A stretch of 37,030 bases of DNA from Actinomycetes bacterium (lineage in GTDB: Bacteria > Actinomycetota > Acidimicrobiia > Acidimicrobiales > RAAP-2). Under the pieces are notes generated by a model. That model was not told the origin of the DNA. It saw only the letters and a program-made list of their open reading frames with translations, and ran no database searches. The stretch is taken from positions 1 through 37,030 of the forward strand of contig JAKAFH010000014.1 in the NCBI GenBank assembly GCA_021818025.1. Reading direction: 5' to 3'. The position numbers were made by a program, and so were the translations under genes. This document shows, in pieces, positions 16,520 to 25,834 of the stretch; the stretch's first letter is position 1; the number at the start of each line of letters is the position of its first letter.

Positions 16520-16539
16520 CCGGTGGCGCCTTCGTTCAC

Positions 16540-16545
16540 TACGCT
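16540..16545 (+). promoter_or_regulatory. Predicted -10 box of the corrinoid adenosyltransferase gene
   Basis: TACGCT, followed by GAATTC and the GTG at 16552. This predicts leaderless transcription, back-to-back with the metH promoter. Confidence 0.45.
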
Positions 16546-16551
16546 GAATTC

Positions 16552-17091
16552 GTGAAGATTTACACCCGCGGTGGCGACGACGGCACGACCGGTCTCTACT
16601 TCGGCGGGCGCGCCGCCAAGAGTTCGCACCAGATCGAGGTGAACGGTGCAGTCGACGAGGCCCAGGCCGCGCTCGGCTGGGCGCGATCGCTCAGCGAGCC
16701 CGATGGTCGATTGAACGAGCTGCTGGTCTCGCTCGAGCGCGACCTGTGGGTGCTCATGGCCGAGGTCGCGACGATGCCCGAAAACCGACACAAGCTCATC
16801 GCGGAGAAGTCGTTGGTCACGCCGGCCATGGTGACGCGACTGGAACGCGAGATCGACGAGCTCAGCGCGGCGACGCCAATGCCCCGCGAGTTCGTGGTTC
16901 CTGGTGAGAACCGGGTATCGGCCGCACTGGACGTCGCGCGAACGGTCGTGCGTCGGGCCGAGCGAACCGCCGTGGGCTACCAACTGGCCGATAGCCACGT
17001 CGTGGCGTACCTGAACCGGCTGAGTGATCTCGTGTGGACCATGGCCCGCTGGGCGGAGGGACCGAGTCACCGTACGGCTCGCTCGCAGTGA
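16552..17091 (+). CDS. PduO/MmaB-type corrinoid adenosyltransferase
   Basis: A 179-residue ATP:cob(I)alamin adenosyltransferase that makes adenosylcobalamin for B12 mutases. The ATP-binding N-terminus is KIYTRGGDDGTTGLYFGG, the helix with VARTVVRRAER carries conserved arginines, and the cobalamin-side YLNRLSDLVWTMAR ends the domain. It lies between metH and a downstream acyl-CoA mutase gene, the probable user of its product. pepA follows after 9 bases, so the two are likely co-transcribed. Confidence 0.93.
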   Translation: MKIYTRGGDDGTTGLYFGGRAAKSSHQIEVNGAVDEAQAALGWARSLSEPDGRLNELLVSLERDLWVLMAEVATMPENRHKLIAEKSLVTPAMVTRLEREIDELSAATPMPREFVVPGENRVSAALDVARTVVRRAERTAVGYQLADSHVVAYLNRLSDLVWTMARWAEGPSHRTARSQ

Positions 17092-17100
17092 GGAGGATTT

Positions 17101-18588
17101 ATGTCCCGTAGTGTCCACGTCGTCTCGAAGGCCGACGCATTGGCCCGTGAGACCGTGCTCGTGCCCGTCGTCGTGCGCGACGGCGCCGTCGTGCTCGACG
17201 GTGCCCTGCCCTCGGCCATCGGCACGGTCGAACTCGCGCCTCGACTCGACGAGTCATGGTGCCACCGCCACGGCCTAACGAGCCAGGCCGGAAGCAGTGT
17301 CGTCCTGCGGGGCTTTGGCCCGACGACCGTCGTCCTGGTGTCGGTCGGCAGCGCTGAGCCCGAGGGCTACCGGGTTGCCGCCGCCACCGGGGTCCGGTTG
17401 GCCGGTGAGGATGCGGTCGGCTTCCTGCTCGCCGTCGACGGCGTTGCCGACGCCCGGCTCGTCGCCCAGGCGGTTGCGGAGGGGGCGATCCTTGGTTCGT
17501 TCGACTACAAGGACGACGCGGAGCGACCCTTCGACCTCGCGGCGCTGGCGTCGCCGCTGCCCACCGTCGCCGCACACGACGCGATCGTGGCGGGCGCTCG
17601 TGACGGGTCGATCGTCGCCGAGTCCGTCAACTGGGCGAGGCGGCTCATTAACACTCCGGCGGGCGATCTGCCGCCTCGCGAGCTCGCGAGTCGCGTGATC
17701 GAGCGCCTCGACCGGCATCCGCGAGTCGCGGTCGAGGCATGGACCGAGTCGCGGATCCGCGCCGAGGGTCTCGGCGGCTTGCTCGGGGTCGGTCGCGGGT
17801 CGGCCGAGCCGACGCGACTCGTACGGGCCACCTACGATCCCGAACCCGGTGCGGCCCTGCCGCACGTTGCCCTGGTCGGTAAGGGCGTCACGTTCGACTC
17901 CGGGGGCCTATCGCTCAAGCCGGCGGCGTCGATGATCGGCCAGAAGACGGACATGTCTGGCGCGGCGATCGTCCTCGGCGCGATCTCGGCGTTGCACGAG
18001 CTGGGCGTGCGAGTCCGCGCCACCGCGTTCGCCCCGATGACCGAGAACCTCACGGGGGATAAGGCGACCAAGCCCGGGGACGTGCTCACCATTCGAAACG
18101 GTCGCACCGTAGAGGTGCTCAACACCGACGCCGAGGGGCGTCTGATCCTCGCCGACGCGCTGAGTTTGGCGGCCGAAGTGGCACCCGACGTGATCATCGA
18201 CATCGCGACCCTGACCGGCGCCCAGCGCGTCGCGCTCGGTGACGAAGTCGCGGCCGTCTACGCCTCGGACGACGACCTCGCGGCTGCGGTGTTGGCGTCG
18301 GGTGCGCGCAGTGGCGAGCAGCTGTGGCGGATGCCGCTCACCGATTCGTACGAATCCCAGCTGGACTCGGACGTGGCCGACATGAAGAACATTGGCAAGG
18401 TCGGCGTTGCCGGCTCGGTCGTCGCGGCGCTCTTCCTGCGTCGCTTCACCGACGGGCGGCCGTGGGTCCACTTCGACATCGCCGGACCTGGTCGCTCGGA
18501 CGCGGCAGGCGGCTACGTCAACGTGGGCGGTACGGCCTTCGGGCTGCGTACGATCGTCGACTACGTCACGGGCCTCGCTCGGGACTGA
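17101..18588 (+). CDS. pepA: Leucyl aminopeptidase (M17 family)
   Basis: A 495-residue cytosolic metallo-aminopeptidase that removes N-terminal residues from peptides. A variable N-terminal domain is followed by the M17 catalytic domain. Metal ligands and the active site are in GKGVTFDSGGLSLKP, MIGQKTDMSGAA, and the signature NTDAEGRLILADAL, with catalytic Lys and Arg present. A strong ribosome-binding site AGGAGGA lies just before the ATG at 17101. It follows the adenosyltransferase gene by 9 bases. Its end overlaps the convergent nitroreductase gene by 23 bases. Confidence 0.95.
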   Translation: MSRSVHVVSKADALARETVLVPVVVRDGAVVLDGALPSAIGTVELAPRLDESWCHRHGLTSQAGSSVVLRGFGPTTVVLVSVGSAEPEGYRVAAATGVRLAGEDAVGFLLAVDGVADARLVAQAVAEGAILGSFDYKDDAERPFDLAALASPLPTVAAHDAIVAGARDGSIVAESVNWARRLINTPAGDLPPRELASRVIERLDRHPRVAVEAWTESRIRAEGLGGLLGVGRGSAEPTRLVRATYDPEPGAALPHVALVGKGVTFDSGGLSLKPAASMIGQKTDMSGAAIVLGAISALHELGVRVRATAFAPMTENLTGDKATKPGDVLTIRNGRTVEVLNTDAEGRLILADALSLAAEVAPDVIIDIATLTGAQRVALGDEVAAVYASDDDLAAAVLASGARSGEQLWRMPLTDSYESQLDSDVADMKNIGKVGVAGSVVAALFLRRFTDGRPWVHFDIAGPGRSDAAGGYVNVGGTAFGLRTIVDYVTGLARD

Positions 18589-19180
18589 CCTCGAGTCGTC
18601 GAACGCGAGCGTGGCGCGTCGGCACCGAACGGTCGAGTGAGGGCGATCGGTGGTCGAGTCCGTCGGGGCGCCCGACCAAGACCGATGCGAAGAGCGACTC
18701 CTCGGGTGCCCCGACCCACTCGAGGACCTCGCGGTCGTGCCGGAAGTTGCCCCACAGCGCCGCCGACCATCCGCCCTCTTCGAGCAGGAGCAGTAGCGCC
18801 ATGGTCGCCATGGCGGCATCGGTGTGCCAGTACGGGACGGGCCAGGCCGTGATCGCCGACAGGCCCGAGGCCCGTTTGTCCTCTTCGGCGTACCGATCGA
18901 GGTAGTCCTGGGGTCGCGACGTGACCAAGACGACGGCGCCCGCGCGCGACAGGCCCGCTGCGCGCGGGGACTCTTGCCGCCACTGCGGGTCGGTGGCTCG
19001 CTCGAAGTACTCGCTCACCAGGTCTGCGCTGATGGTGTGCATGCGCACACCGGCGCTGTTGCCCGCCGTCGGTGCCCACAGGGCGGCCGCGCAGGCGTCG
19101 TCCAGCCAGCGCGGATCGACGGGGGTGGCGTCAAAGGAGCGGACCATCCGCCGTCGAGCCAAGAGTGTTGCCAGGTCCAT
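18566..19180 (-). CDS. Nitroreductase-family flavoprotein
   Basis: A 204-residue FMN-dependent nitroreductase-fold protein. The typical start is MDLATLLARRRMVRSFDATPVD, with the FMN-phosphate region ALWAPTAGNSAGVRMH. A middle helix follows (DAAMATMALLLLLEEGGWSA), and then the GAPEESLFASVLVG segment that ends the fold. The physiological substrate cannot be inferred. The frame is open up to 19282, but the domain starts at the ATG at 19180, which I chose. A TAGACC box lies seven bases before it. It lacks the features of BluB, although cobalamin genes are nearby. Confidence 0.85.
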   Translation of the reverse strand: MDLATLLARRRMVRSFDATPVDPRWLDDACAAALWAPTAGNSAGVRMHTISADLVSEYFERATDPQWRQESPRAAGLSRAGAVVLVTSRPQDYLDRYAEEDKRASGLSAITAWPVPYWHTDAAMATMALLLLLEEGGWSAALWGNFRHDREVLEWVGAPEESLFASVLVGRPDGLDHRSPSLDRSVPTRHARVRRLEVSPERGP

Positions 19181-19227
19181 GGTCGGAGGTCTAGCACGCG
19201 TGATGACGTGAATCTCGACCAGGCCAG

Positions 19228-19249
19228 TAGGATTTCGCCAAACGAAGGA
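19228..19249 (+). promoter_or_regulatory. Predicted promoter and ribosome-binding site of the rhodanese-MoeB gene
   Basis: TAGGAT (19228-19233) followed by TTCG resembles the lpd promoter context. AAGGAG (19244-19249) is a clear ribosome-binding site 7 bases before the GTG at 19257. This transcript is leadered. Confidence 0.5.
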
Positions 19250-19256
19250 GCGACCC

Positions 19257-20426
19257 GTGCCTACACCACGCGATCTACTCAATGCGGCGAAGCAGGCCGT
19301 TCGTGAGGTTGAACCGAGCGAGGTTGCCGCCCGCCTCGACCACTATCGGACCTTGGACGTCCGCGAGCCCGACGAGTACGAGCAGGGGGCGGTGCCCGGC
19401 GCCGTGCACATCCCTCGCGGGACCCTTGAATTTGCGGTCGAGTCGCGCCTCACGGACAAGCACGCACCGATCGCGGTGTACTGCGCCGGCGGCGTCCGCT
19501 CGGCGTTCGCGGCCAAGACCCTCCAGGAACTGGGCTACACCGACGTCGTATCGGTCATCGGTGGGTTCAACAAGTGGAAGGACGAGGGTCTCACCTGGAC
19601 GACGCCGCGCGCGCTCAACGCCGACCAGCGCAACCGCTACCAGCGCCACCTGCTGCTGCCCGAGGTGGGCGAAGCGGGCCAGATGCGACTGCTCGACTCC
19701 AAGGTCTTGCTGCTCGGCGCCGGGGGCCTCGGCTCGCCCGCCGCGCTCTACCTCGCCGCGGCCGGCGTCGGCACGATCGGCATCATCGACATGGACGTGG
19801 TGGACGCGTCGAACCTGCAGCGTCAGGTGCTGCACAACATGGACCGCATCGGCATGCGCAAGGTCGACAGCGCCAAGCAGACCTTGCAGGCGATCAACCC
19901 GGACCTGCACGTTCGGACCTACGACGTGCGACTGGGCGCGGACAACGTGCTCGACATCATCGATGGCTACGACGTGATCGTCGACGGCACCGACAACTTC
20001 CCCACGCGCTACCTCGTGAACGACGCGGCGCTGCTCAAGGGGATCCCGGTGGTGCACGGCTCGATCTTCCGCTTCGAGGGCCAAGTGACCATCTTCAACC
20101 CCTACGTCGGACCGTGCTACCGCTGCATGATCCCCGAGCCGCCGCCGCCGGAGCTCGCACCCAGTTGCGCCGAGGCCGGCGTCTTGGGCGTGCTGCCGGG
20201 CATCGTTGGTTCGATCCAGGCGATCGAGACGATCAAGTTGCTGCTCGAGCTTGGTGACCCACTCGTCGGACGTCTGCTGACCTATGACTCGATGGACCAG
20301 AGCTTCCGAACCTTCAAGGTTCGCCGCGACCCCTCGTGCCCGGCGTGCGGGGAGGACGCGGGTCCGATCGTCATCGCCGAGTACGACGACCTCTGCATGC
20401 CCCACGCCACGGTCGGCGCTGCCTAG
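19257..20426 (+). CDS. Rhodanese-MoeB/ThiF fusion, sulfur-carrier adenylyltransferase
   Basis: A 389-residue protein. Residues 1 to about 118 are a rhodanese domain with the persulfide cysteine in YCAGGVRSAF (Cys76). Residues about 122-389 are an E1-like adenylyltransferase with nucleotide-binding GAGGLGSPAAL (154-164), VDGTDNFPTRY, zinc cysteines 287/290 and 361/364, and the PSCAEAGVLG segment (Cys304). Such enzymes activate the C-terminus of MoaD, ThiS or CysO-like carriers and pass sulfur to them. In the well-known MoeZ/MOCS3 type the rhodanese is at the C-terminus, whereas here it is at the N-terminus. No carrier gene is in the window, so thiamine, molybdopterin or cysteine synthesis remain open. 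Confidence 0.9.
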   Translation: MPTPRDLLNAAKQAVREVEPSEVAARLDHYRTLDVREPDEYEQGAVPGAVHIPRGTLEFAVESRLTDKHAPIAVYCAGGVRSAFAAKTLQELGYTDVVSVIGGFNKWKDEGLTWTTPRALNADQRNRYQRHLLLPEVGEAGQMRLLDSKVLLLGAGGLGSPAALYLAAAGVGTIGIIDMDVVDASNLQRQVLHNMDRIGMRKVDSAKQTLQAINPDLHVRTYDVRLGADNVLDIIDGYDVIVDGTDNFPTRYLVNDAALLKGIPVVHGSIFRFEGQVTIFNPYVGPCYRCMIPEPPPPELAPSCAEAGVLGVLPGIVGSIQAIETIKLLLELGDPLVGRLLTYDSMDQSFRTFKVRRDPSCPACGEDAGPIVIAEYDDLCMPHATVGAA

Positions 20427-20458
20427 TCGGTGATCGCCGAGTTGGGATGTGGCACGGC

Positions 20459-20989
20459 TCAACCGTGACGCATCACGACCAGGGTCCCGGCTACCCGGTC
20501 GTGCAACGTCTGCTTGAGCGGATTGGCGAGGGGGAACAGCACGTCCACGACGACGATCATCATCACGATCGATGACGCGATCGGATTGTTGGCGAGGGCG
20601 ATCGCGCTGTAGGCGGCGACGAATCCCCACCGCCACACGGCTTGGCGACGGGTGATGGTCCCACCCGTGGACTGGTCGCACACCCGCGTCGCGACCAGCC
20701 GATTGCCCAAGGTCTGACCGCGCGGCGAGGCGAGCATGAAGACTTGGTAGAAGCCCTGCACGGCGAAGCCGGCGAGCACGCCGACCAACGAGCCCGCGAC
20801 GAGGCTCACCAACCAGAGCACCACCGAACTCGGCACGATCAAGACGGCGTTATCGGTGAGCGTCGCGCCGACGCGACGCCACCAGCCGCTGAGGTTTTGG
20901 GGCGAGCCGGTGCGCCGCCCTTCGAGCGCGGTGCCGCACACGGTACAAAAGGCCCCGCTCGATTCGCTTCCACAGCTGGGGCAGTACAT
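20459..20989 (-). CDS. Zinc-ribbon RDD-family membrane protein
   Basis: A 176-residue protein starting with a zinc ribbon (MYCPSCG with Cys3/6, then CTVCG with Cys15/18). An RDD-type membrane domain follows: hydrophobic helices near [20 protein letters not shown], the amphipathic [16 protein letters not shown] stretch, a last hydrophobic segment ([16 protein letters not shown]), and a C-terminal [11 protein letters not shown]. Function is unknown; RDD proteins are poorly characterised membrane proteins. An alternative ATG at 21025 adds 12 residues before the ribbon, and the promoter position would allow either. It converges on the rhodanese-MoeB gene with 32 bases between and diverges from the mutase gene. 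Confidence 0.8.
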   Translation of the reverse strand: MYCPSCGSESSGAFCTVCGTALEGRRTGSPQNLSGWWRRVGATLTDNAVLIVPSSVVLWLVSLVAGSLVGVLAGFAVQGFYQVFMLASPRGQTLGNRLVATRVCDQSTGGTITRRQAVWRWGFVAAYSAIALANNPIASSIVMMIVVVDVLFPLANPLKQTLHDRVAGTLVVMRHG

Positions 20990-21051
20990 CGGACCATTGT
21001 TGCCGATGGCGTGAGGTGGCGCCATCGATGGGACCCGCGAAACCGGCGGTC

Positions 21052-21058
21052 TAATCTA
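21052..21058. promoter_or_regulatory. Overlapping divergent -10 boxes (mutase and RDD genes)
   Basis: TAATCT (21052-21057) on the plus strand lies 7 bases before the mutase GTG, giving a leaderless start. The same bases read TAGATT (21058-21053) on the minus strand, toward the RDD gene. If both are used, the two polymerases would compete for one site. Confidence 0.4.
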
Positions 21059-21064
21059 CGAGTC

Positions 21065-22645
21065 GTGAGTGATGACCTTCGAATGACCGATTCGGGCATA
21101 GAGGTGCGGCCCGTGTACGGCGCTGATGACGTGGCGGCGTTCGATCCGGCGAGCGAGCTGGGCGAACCGGGTGGGTTCCCCTACACCCGCGGGGTTCACC
21201 CGACGATGTACCGCGGACGGCTGTGGACGATGCGCCAGTACGCCGGATTCGGCACGGCTGAGGCGACCAACGAGCGCTTCAAGTTCCTCCTGGGCGCTGG
21301 ACAGACGGGACTCTCGTGCGCCTTCGACCTGCCGACCCAGATGGGCTTTGACGCCGATCACGCGCGCGCCGAAGGCGAGGTCGGCAAGGTCGGCGTCGCC
21401 ATCTCGTCGCTCGAGGACATGCGGCTGCTGCTGGCCGACCTGCCCCTCGATCAGGTCACGACGTCGATGACGATCAACTCCACCGCCTCGACGCTCCTGC
21501 TGCTCTACCAGCTGGTCGGCGAGGAGCAGGGCGTGCGCGGCGACCAGCTGCGCGGCACGATCCAGAACGACATCTTGAAGGAGTACGTTGCGCGCGGGAC
21601 GTACATCTACCCGCCGCGGCAGTCGATGCGCCTGATCGTCGACACCTTCTCCTACTGCGCGCGCGAGATGCCCAATTGGAACACCATCTCGATCTCGGGC
21701 TACCACATCCGCGAGGCCGGATCCACGGCCGTCCAAGAGGTCGCCTTCACGCTCGCCAACGGGATCGCCTACGTCGAGGCCGCCCTGGCCGCGGGCCTGG
21801 CGCTGGATGACTTCGCGCCGCGGCTGAGCTTCTTCTTCAACGCTCACAACAACCTCTTCGAGGAAGTGGCCAAGTACCGCGCGGCCCGACGCATCTGGTC
21901 GTCGGTCATGCGCGATCGCTTCGGCGCGCGCGACCCCAAGTCGCTGATGCTGCGCTTCCACACCCAGACCGGCGGCTCGACCCTGACCGCCCAGCAGCCC
22001 GAGAACAACATCGTGCGCGTGACGCTCCAGGCGCTCGCGGCGGCCCTCGGTGGCACCCAGAGCCTGCACACCAACGGGTTCGACGAAGCCCTGGGACTGC
22101 CAACGGAGCGCGCGGCCAAGCTGGCGCTACGCACCCAGCAGATCGTTGGCTACGAGTCCGGGATCGCCGACACCGTCGACCCGCTCGCCGGTTCGTACTT
22201 CGTCGAGTCGATGACCAACGAAGTCGAGCGCCTCGCACGCGAGTACATCGCGACCATCGACGAGATGGGTGGCGCAGTGGCGGCCATCGAGGCGCGCTAC
22301 ATGCAAGAAGAGATCGAGGCCGCCGCCTACGACTTCGCACGCCGCGTGGATCGCGGTGAGAAGGTCGTCGTCGGGGTGAACCGCTTCGCCGATCGTGAGG
22401 AAGCGGCCAACGACGTATTCCCCATCGACGAGGCCCAGCAGCGCAGCCAGACCGAGCGGGTGCGGCGCCTGAAGCGCGAACGCGACGCCGACGCCGTCCG
22501 GGTCGCGCTCGAAGACCTCGACCGCGCCGCTCGCGGCTCGAGCAACGTGCTGTACCCGATGAAGCGCGCGCTCGCGGCCATGGCGACCCTCGGTGAGGTG
22601 GCCGACACCCTGCGCGGTGCCTTCGGGGTGTACCAACCCAACTAG
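21065..22645 (+). CDS. Methylmalonyl-CoA mutase-type large subunit, no B12 domain
   Basis: A 526-residue acyl-CoA mutase catalytic subunit of the separate-subunit kind. Substrate-barrel motifs include [59 protein letters not shown] and [19 protein letters not shown]. The C-terminal B12-binding domain of fused mutases is absent, so a small subunit must be encoded elsewhere. It could be methylmalonyl-, isobutyryl-, ethylmalonyl- or 2-hydroxyisobutyryl-CoA mutase; the overall pattern is closest to archaeal-type methylmalonyl-CoA mutase. I chose the GTG at 21065, which lies 7 bases after a -10 box. It converges, with a 4-base overlap, on the carboxylase operon. Confidence 0.9.
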   Translation: MSDDLRMTDSGIEVRPVYGADDVAAFDPASELGEPGGFPYTRGVHPTMYRGRLWTMRQYAGFGTAEATNERFKFLLGAGQTGLSCAFDLPTQMGFDADHARAEGEVGKVGVAISSLEDMRLLLADLPLDQVTTSMTINSTASTLLLLYQLVGEEQGVRGDQLRGTIQNDILKEYVARGTYIYPPRQSMRLIVDTFSYCAREMPNWNTISISGYHIREAGSTAVQEVAFTLANGIAYVEAALAAGLALDDFAPRLSFFFNAHNNLFEEVAKYRAARRIWSSVMRDRFGARDPKSLMLRFHTQTGGSTLTAQQPENNIVRVTLQALAAALGGTQSLHTNGFDEALGLPTERAAKLALRTQQIVGYESGIADTVDPLAGSYFVESMTNEVERLAREYIATIDEMGGAVAAIEARYMQEEIEAAAYDFARRVDRGEKVVVGVNRFADREEAANDVFPIDEAQQRSQTERVRRLKRERDADAVRVALEDLDRAARGSSNVLYPMKRALAAMATLGEVADTLRGAFGVYQPN

Positions 22646-22935
22646 CGGCTGATTGGCTCGAGGAAGTGGGTGACTTCGGGCGGGGTCACGTAGAACGGGT
22701 GGGTGGCGGTGCGCCACTGCTCGAAAGCGCCCGAGGCGCGAAAGTCCAGGTGGGCGGCGACGCTGGACCACCGAACGGTGAGCAGGTACACGGACGGGTC
22801 CTCGTGTTGGCGCCGAATCTCCGCGCCGTGACAGCCGGGTGCGGACTCGATGATCGCGAACGCCGCGAGCATCGCGGCCTCGAAGTCGTCGGTCCGGTGC
22901 GGGTCGACGTGGACGATGGCGTGCTCGTTGATCAT
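22642..22935 (-). CDS. ABM-domain protein (antibiotic-biosynthesis-monooxygenase fold)
   Basis: A 97-residue dimeric alpha/beta-barrel-type protein. The pattern [50 protein letters not shown] and [12 protein letters not shown] is typical of small ABM proteins. Some of these are heme- or quinone-acting oxygenases, but many have no known function, so no substrate is assigned. Its ATG overlaps the stop of the M20 gene as ATGA, and it is the last gene of the carboxylase operon. Confidence 0.8.
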   Translation of the reverse strand: MINEHAIVHVDPHRTDDFEAAMLAAFAIIESAPGCHGAEIRRQHEDPSVYLLTVRWSSVAAHLDFRASGAFEQWRTATHPFYVTPPEVTHFLEPISR

Positions 22936-24089
22936 CGGTCCTCTTGGAGTCGATGGCGAAGCGGCACGTCCTCGGCGACGAGGATCGCCGTGTGCGCCAG
23001 GGCCACGGCACCGTCGACGACAGCCGCGTCGGCGGCTTCGCCGACGCACGCGGCGGTGAATTCCGGCTGATGGTTCACGGCGCCGTTGGTCGGGATGCCG
23101 AGCAGCGGGTGGATCGAGGGAACGACGAGCGAGACGTTCGCCATGTCCGTCGAGAGCGTCGGGGCGGGCTCGCCGCGATCGTCGAGCTCGAAGGTGCGGC
23201 CCAACGACTCCGCCGCGCTGCGGTAGTGGCTCAGGACGTCGGGGTCCGACTCCATGTGCGAGAAGGGGTTGCCCAACTCGGTAATCGTGAGCGAGGCGCC
23301 GGTTGCGAGCGCACCGGCCTGGAAGCAGCGGGTCGTGCGTTCGCGCAGTTCGGCCAGGCGCGAGCTCGTGGTCGCGCGGCACATGTAGCGGCCGACGACT
23401 CGCGACGGGATGATGTTGGCGGCCGCACCGCCTTCGACGACGATCCCGTGGAACTGGTCGCCCGGCCGAAGTTGTTGGCGCAGCAGGCCGAGTGACACCT
23501 GGGCGATGGTCAGGGCGTCGAGGGCGTTGACGCCCTCCCACGGCGCCGCCGAGGCGTGAGCGTCACGGCCGTCGTAGCGGACCTCGAAGTGATCGACGGC
23601 CAGACACGCCGCGTCAAGTCGATCGCTCGGCCACGGGTGCACCATCATGGCGACGTGGACGTCGTCGAAGTAGCCCGCGTTGATGAGGTCGATCTTGCCG
23701 CCGCCTCCCTCCTCGGAAGGGGTGCCGAGTAGTACGACCGTGAGATCGAGTTCGTCGGCCACGGCCGCCAGGCCGATGGCCGCCCCGAGTGAGGCCGCGG
23801 CGATGATGTTGTGCCCGCAGGCGTGGCCCACGTCGGGCAGCGCGTCGTACTCGGCGCACAGCGCGACGTGCAGTGACCCGCTCCCCGCGGTGGCGCGGAA
23901 CGCGGTCGCCAGGCCAGCGGCGCCGCGCTCGACGTCGAATCCGTGGGACTGCGCCGCCCGGGCGACTGCTTCGGCGCTCACGAACTCCTCGTAGCCGAGC
24001 TCGGGGTTCGCGTGGATGTAGTGGCTGACCTCGAGCAGTGCCGGCCGGGCCGCCGCAATGGCCGCCGTGGCCCGATCGCGCGGGGTCAT
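22932..24089 (-). CDS. M20-family amidohydrolase
   Basis: A 385-residue M20D-type metal-dependent amidohydrolase (the family of hippurate, N-acyl-amino-acid and indole-acetyl-amino-acid hydrolases). Early [10 protein letters not shown] is followed by metal-binding [17 protein letters not shown] and [12 protein letters not shown] lid/dimer domain then has [16 protein letters not shown], and the protein ends with further metal-ligand histidines in the GAVNHQPEF region. The sequence does not define the substrate. It is coupled by 4-base ATGA overlaps to the biotin carboxylase gene upstream and to the ABM gene downstream, which suggests a catabolic unit. Confidence 0.88.
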   Translation of the reverse strand: MTPRDRATAAIAAARPALLEVSHYIHANPELGYEEFVSAEAVARAAQSHGFDVERGAAGLATAFRATAGSGSLHVALCAEYDALPDVGHACGHNIIAAASLGAAIGLAAVADELDLTVVLLGTPSEEGGGGKIDLINAGYFDDVHVAMMVHPWPSDRLDAACLAVDHFEVRYDGRDAHASAAPWEGVNALDALTIAQVSLGLLRQQLRPGDQFHGIVVEGGAAANIIPSRVVGRYMCRATTSSRLAELRERTTRCFQAGALATGASLTITELGNPFSHMESDPDVLSHYRSAAESLGRTFELDDRGEPAPTLSTDMANVSLVVPSIHPLLGIPTNGAVNHQPEFTAACVGEAADAAVVDGAVALAHTAILVAEDVPLRHRLQEDR

Positions 24090-25834
24090 TCGACGACGGC
24101 GACCACGTCGCCGGCGCTGACGGCGTCGCCCGGCTTGACCTTGATCGCGGTGACTACGCCCGACTTCTCCGCGCCGACGGCGTTCTCCATCTTCATCGCC
24201 TCGAGGATGACCAGGGTCTCACCCGCACTCACCGACTGGCCGACCTCGACCGAGACCTTCACGATGGTTCCCTGCATGGGCACCGAGACGGTGCCCGAGC
24301 CACTGCCGACCACGCCCGCGTGGTGCTGGCGACGCGGCTTGGCGGCCGTGCTCGTCGGCCGGGCTAGCCCATCGTCGCCACCGGCGAGCCAGAGCGCGAC
24401 TGACACCCGGCGCCCGTCGACCTCCGCGACGACGTCGCGACGCACGAGCTCGTCCGATTCGCCGCCACCGATCCCGGGACTCGTGATTCCCGAGAAGTCG
24501 AGTGTCTCTTCCACCCACTTGGTGGAGTGCGTCCCGTTCACGAAGTCGTCGCTCGACAGGATCACCGTGTCAGCCGGCAACGTCGTCGCCACGCCCTCGA
24601 TGACGGTCTCTTCGATCGCACGCAGCATCCGGCGACGGGCGCGGTCTCGGTCGGGCGCCCACACGATGAGCTTGCCGATCAGGTTGTCGTAGTACTGCGA
24701 GATGGCGTCGCCGGACTCGTAGCCGGCGTCGAGGCGAACCCCGGGTCCTGCGGGCGGCCGCAGCGAGGTGATGGTGCCCGGTGAGGGCGCGAAGCGTCCA
24801 CCGGCGGGGTCCTCGGCGTTGATCCGAATCTCAATGGCGTGTCCGTCACGGCGCACGTCATCCTGTCCGAAGGGAAGCGCCTCGCCGGCGGCGACGCGCA
24901 ACTGCCACTCCACGAGGTCCAGGCCCGTCACCAGCTCGGTGACGGGGTGTTCGACCTGGAGTCGGGTGTTCATCTCGAGGAAGTAGAACTCGCCGTCCTG
25001 GTAGAGGAACTCGACCGTGCCGGCGTTGACGTAACCGCAGGCGCGCGAGACCTTGACGGCCGCTTCACCCATCGCTACGCGGACGTCGTCAGGGAAGTTG
25101 GCGGCCGGCGACTCCTCGACGAGCTTCTGGTGGCGGCGCTGAGCCGAGCAGTCGCGTTCGCCGAGCCAGAGGGTATTGCCGTGGGTGTCGGCGAGGACCT
25201 GCATCTCGATGTGTCGGGGCCAGGTCAGGTACCGCTCCACGTAGCACTCGGAGCGACCGAAGTAACTGAGCGCCTCGCGCTGGGCGCTCTCGAAGGCGGC
25301 CGTGGCCTCATCGGGGCCCGACACGACCTTCATGCCGCGTCCGCCGCCGCCGTAGGCCGCCTTGATGGCGACCGGCCAGCCGAACTCGCGGCCGAAGTCG
25401 ACGACCTCGTCAGGGTGCTGGAGTGTCTCGTTGCGCCCGGGCACGCCCGCGACGCCAGCGCGCTCGGCGGCGAGTCGCGACGAGATCTTGTCGCCCATCA
25501 CCTCGATGGCCTCGGGCGGTGGCCCGATGAAGGTGACCCCGCGCGAGGTGATCGCCCGGGCGAAGTCGGTGTTCTCCGAGAAGAAGCCGTAGCCGGGGTG
25601 CACCGCGTCGGCGCCCGAGCGCTCGATGATCGCCAGGATCGCCTCGGTGTTGAGGTAGCTCTCGGCGGCGGTCGACCCACCCAAGGCGTAGGCCTCGTCA
25701 GCGAGACGAACGTGCAAGGCGTGGCGGTCGAGCTCGGAGTAGACGGCCACGGTCGCGATGCCGAGCTCACGGCACGTGCGCATGACCCGCACGGCGATTT
25801 CGCCACGGTTGGCGATTAGGACCTTCTGTAGCAC
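24086..25834 (-). CDS. Acyl-CoA carboxylase alpha subunit: biotin carboxylase with BCCP domain
   Basis: A 582-residue AccA3/PccA-type protein. The biotin carboxylase domain begins [20 protein letters not shown], contains the ATP-grasp glycine-rich [13 protein letters not shown], and continues with [19 protein letters not shown] and the [16 protein letters not shown] signature. A linker leads to a C-terminal biotinyl domain with EAMKMENAV (biotin-accepting Lys548). The frame is open to 26029, but the GTG at 25834 sits 4 bases after GGAGGA and matches family starts. The carboxyltransferase subunit is not in the window, so acetyl- versus propionyl-CoA use is open. The divergent birA probably biotinylates it. 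Confidence 0.93.
   Translation of the reverse strand: MLQKVLIANRGEIAVRVMRTCRELGIATVAVYSELDRHALHVRLADEAYALGGSTAAESYLNTEAILAIIERSGADAVHPGYGFFSENTDFARAITSRGVTFIGPPPEAIEVMGDKISSRLAAERAGVAGVPGRNETLQHPDEVVDFGREFGWPVAIKAAYGGGGRGMKVVSGPDEATAAFESAQREALSYFGRSECYVERYLTWPRHIEMQVLADTHGNTLWLGERDCSAQRRHQKLVEESPAANFPDDVRVAMGEAAVKVSRACGYVNAGTVEFLYQDGEFYFLEMNTRLQVEHPVTELVTGLDLVEWQLRVAAGEALPFGQDDVRRDGHAIEIRINAEDPAGGRFAPSPGTITSLRPPAGPGVRLDAGYESGDAISQYYDNLIGKLIVWAPDRDRARRRMLRAIEETVIEGVATTLPADTVILSSDDFVNGTHSTKWVEETLDFSGITSPGIGGGESDELVRRDVVAEVDGRRVSVALWLAGGDDGLARPTSTAAKPRRQHHAGVVGSGSGTVSVPMQGTIVKVSVEVGQSVSAGETLVILEAMKMENAVGAEKSGVVTAIKVKPGDAVSAGDVVAVVE

Noticed and set aside
16505-16551. Cobalamin riboswitch before metH or the adenosyltransferase
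   Set aside because: The spacer is only 47 bases and both promoters are predicted to be nearly leaderless, so no aptamer fits.
18566-19180. BluB (dimethylbenzimidazole synthase) because of nearby cobalamin genes
   Set aside because: The protein is a generic nitroreductase-fold member without recognisable BluB features. Proximity alone is not enough.
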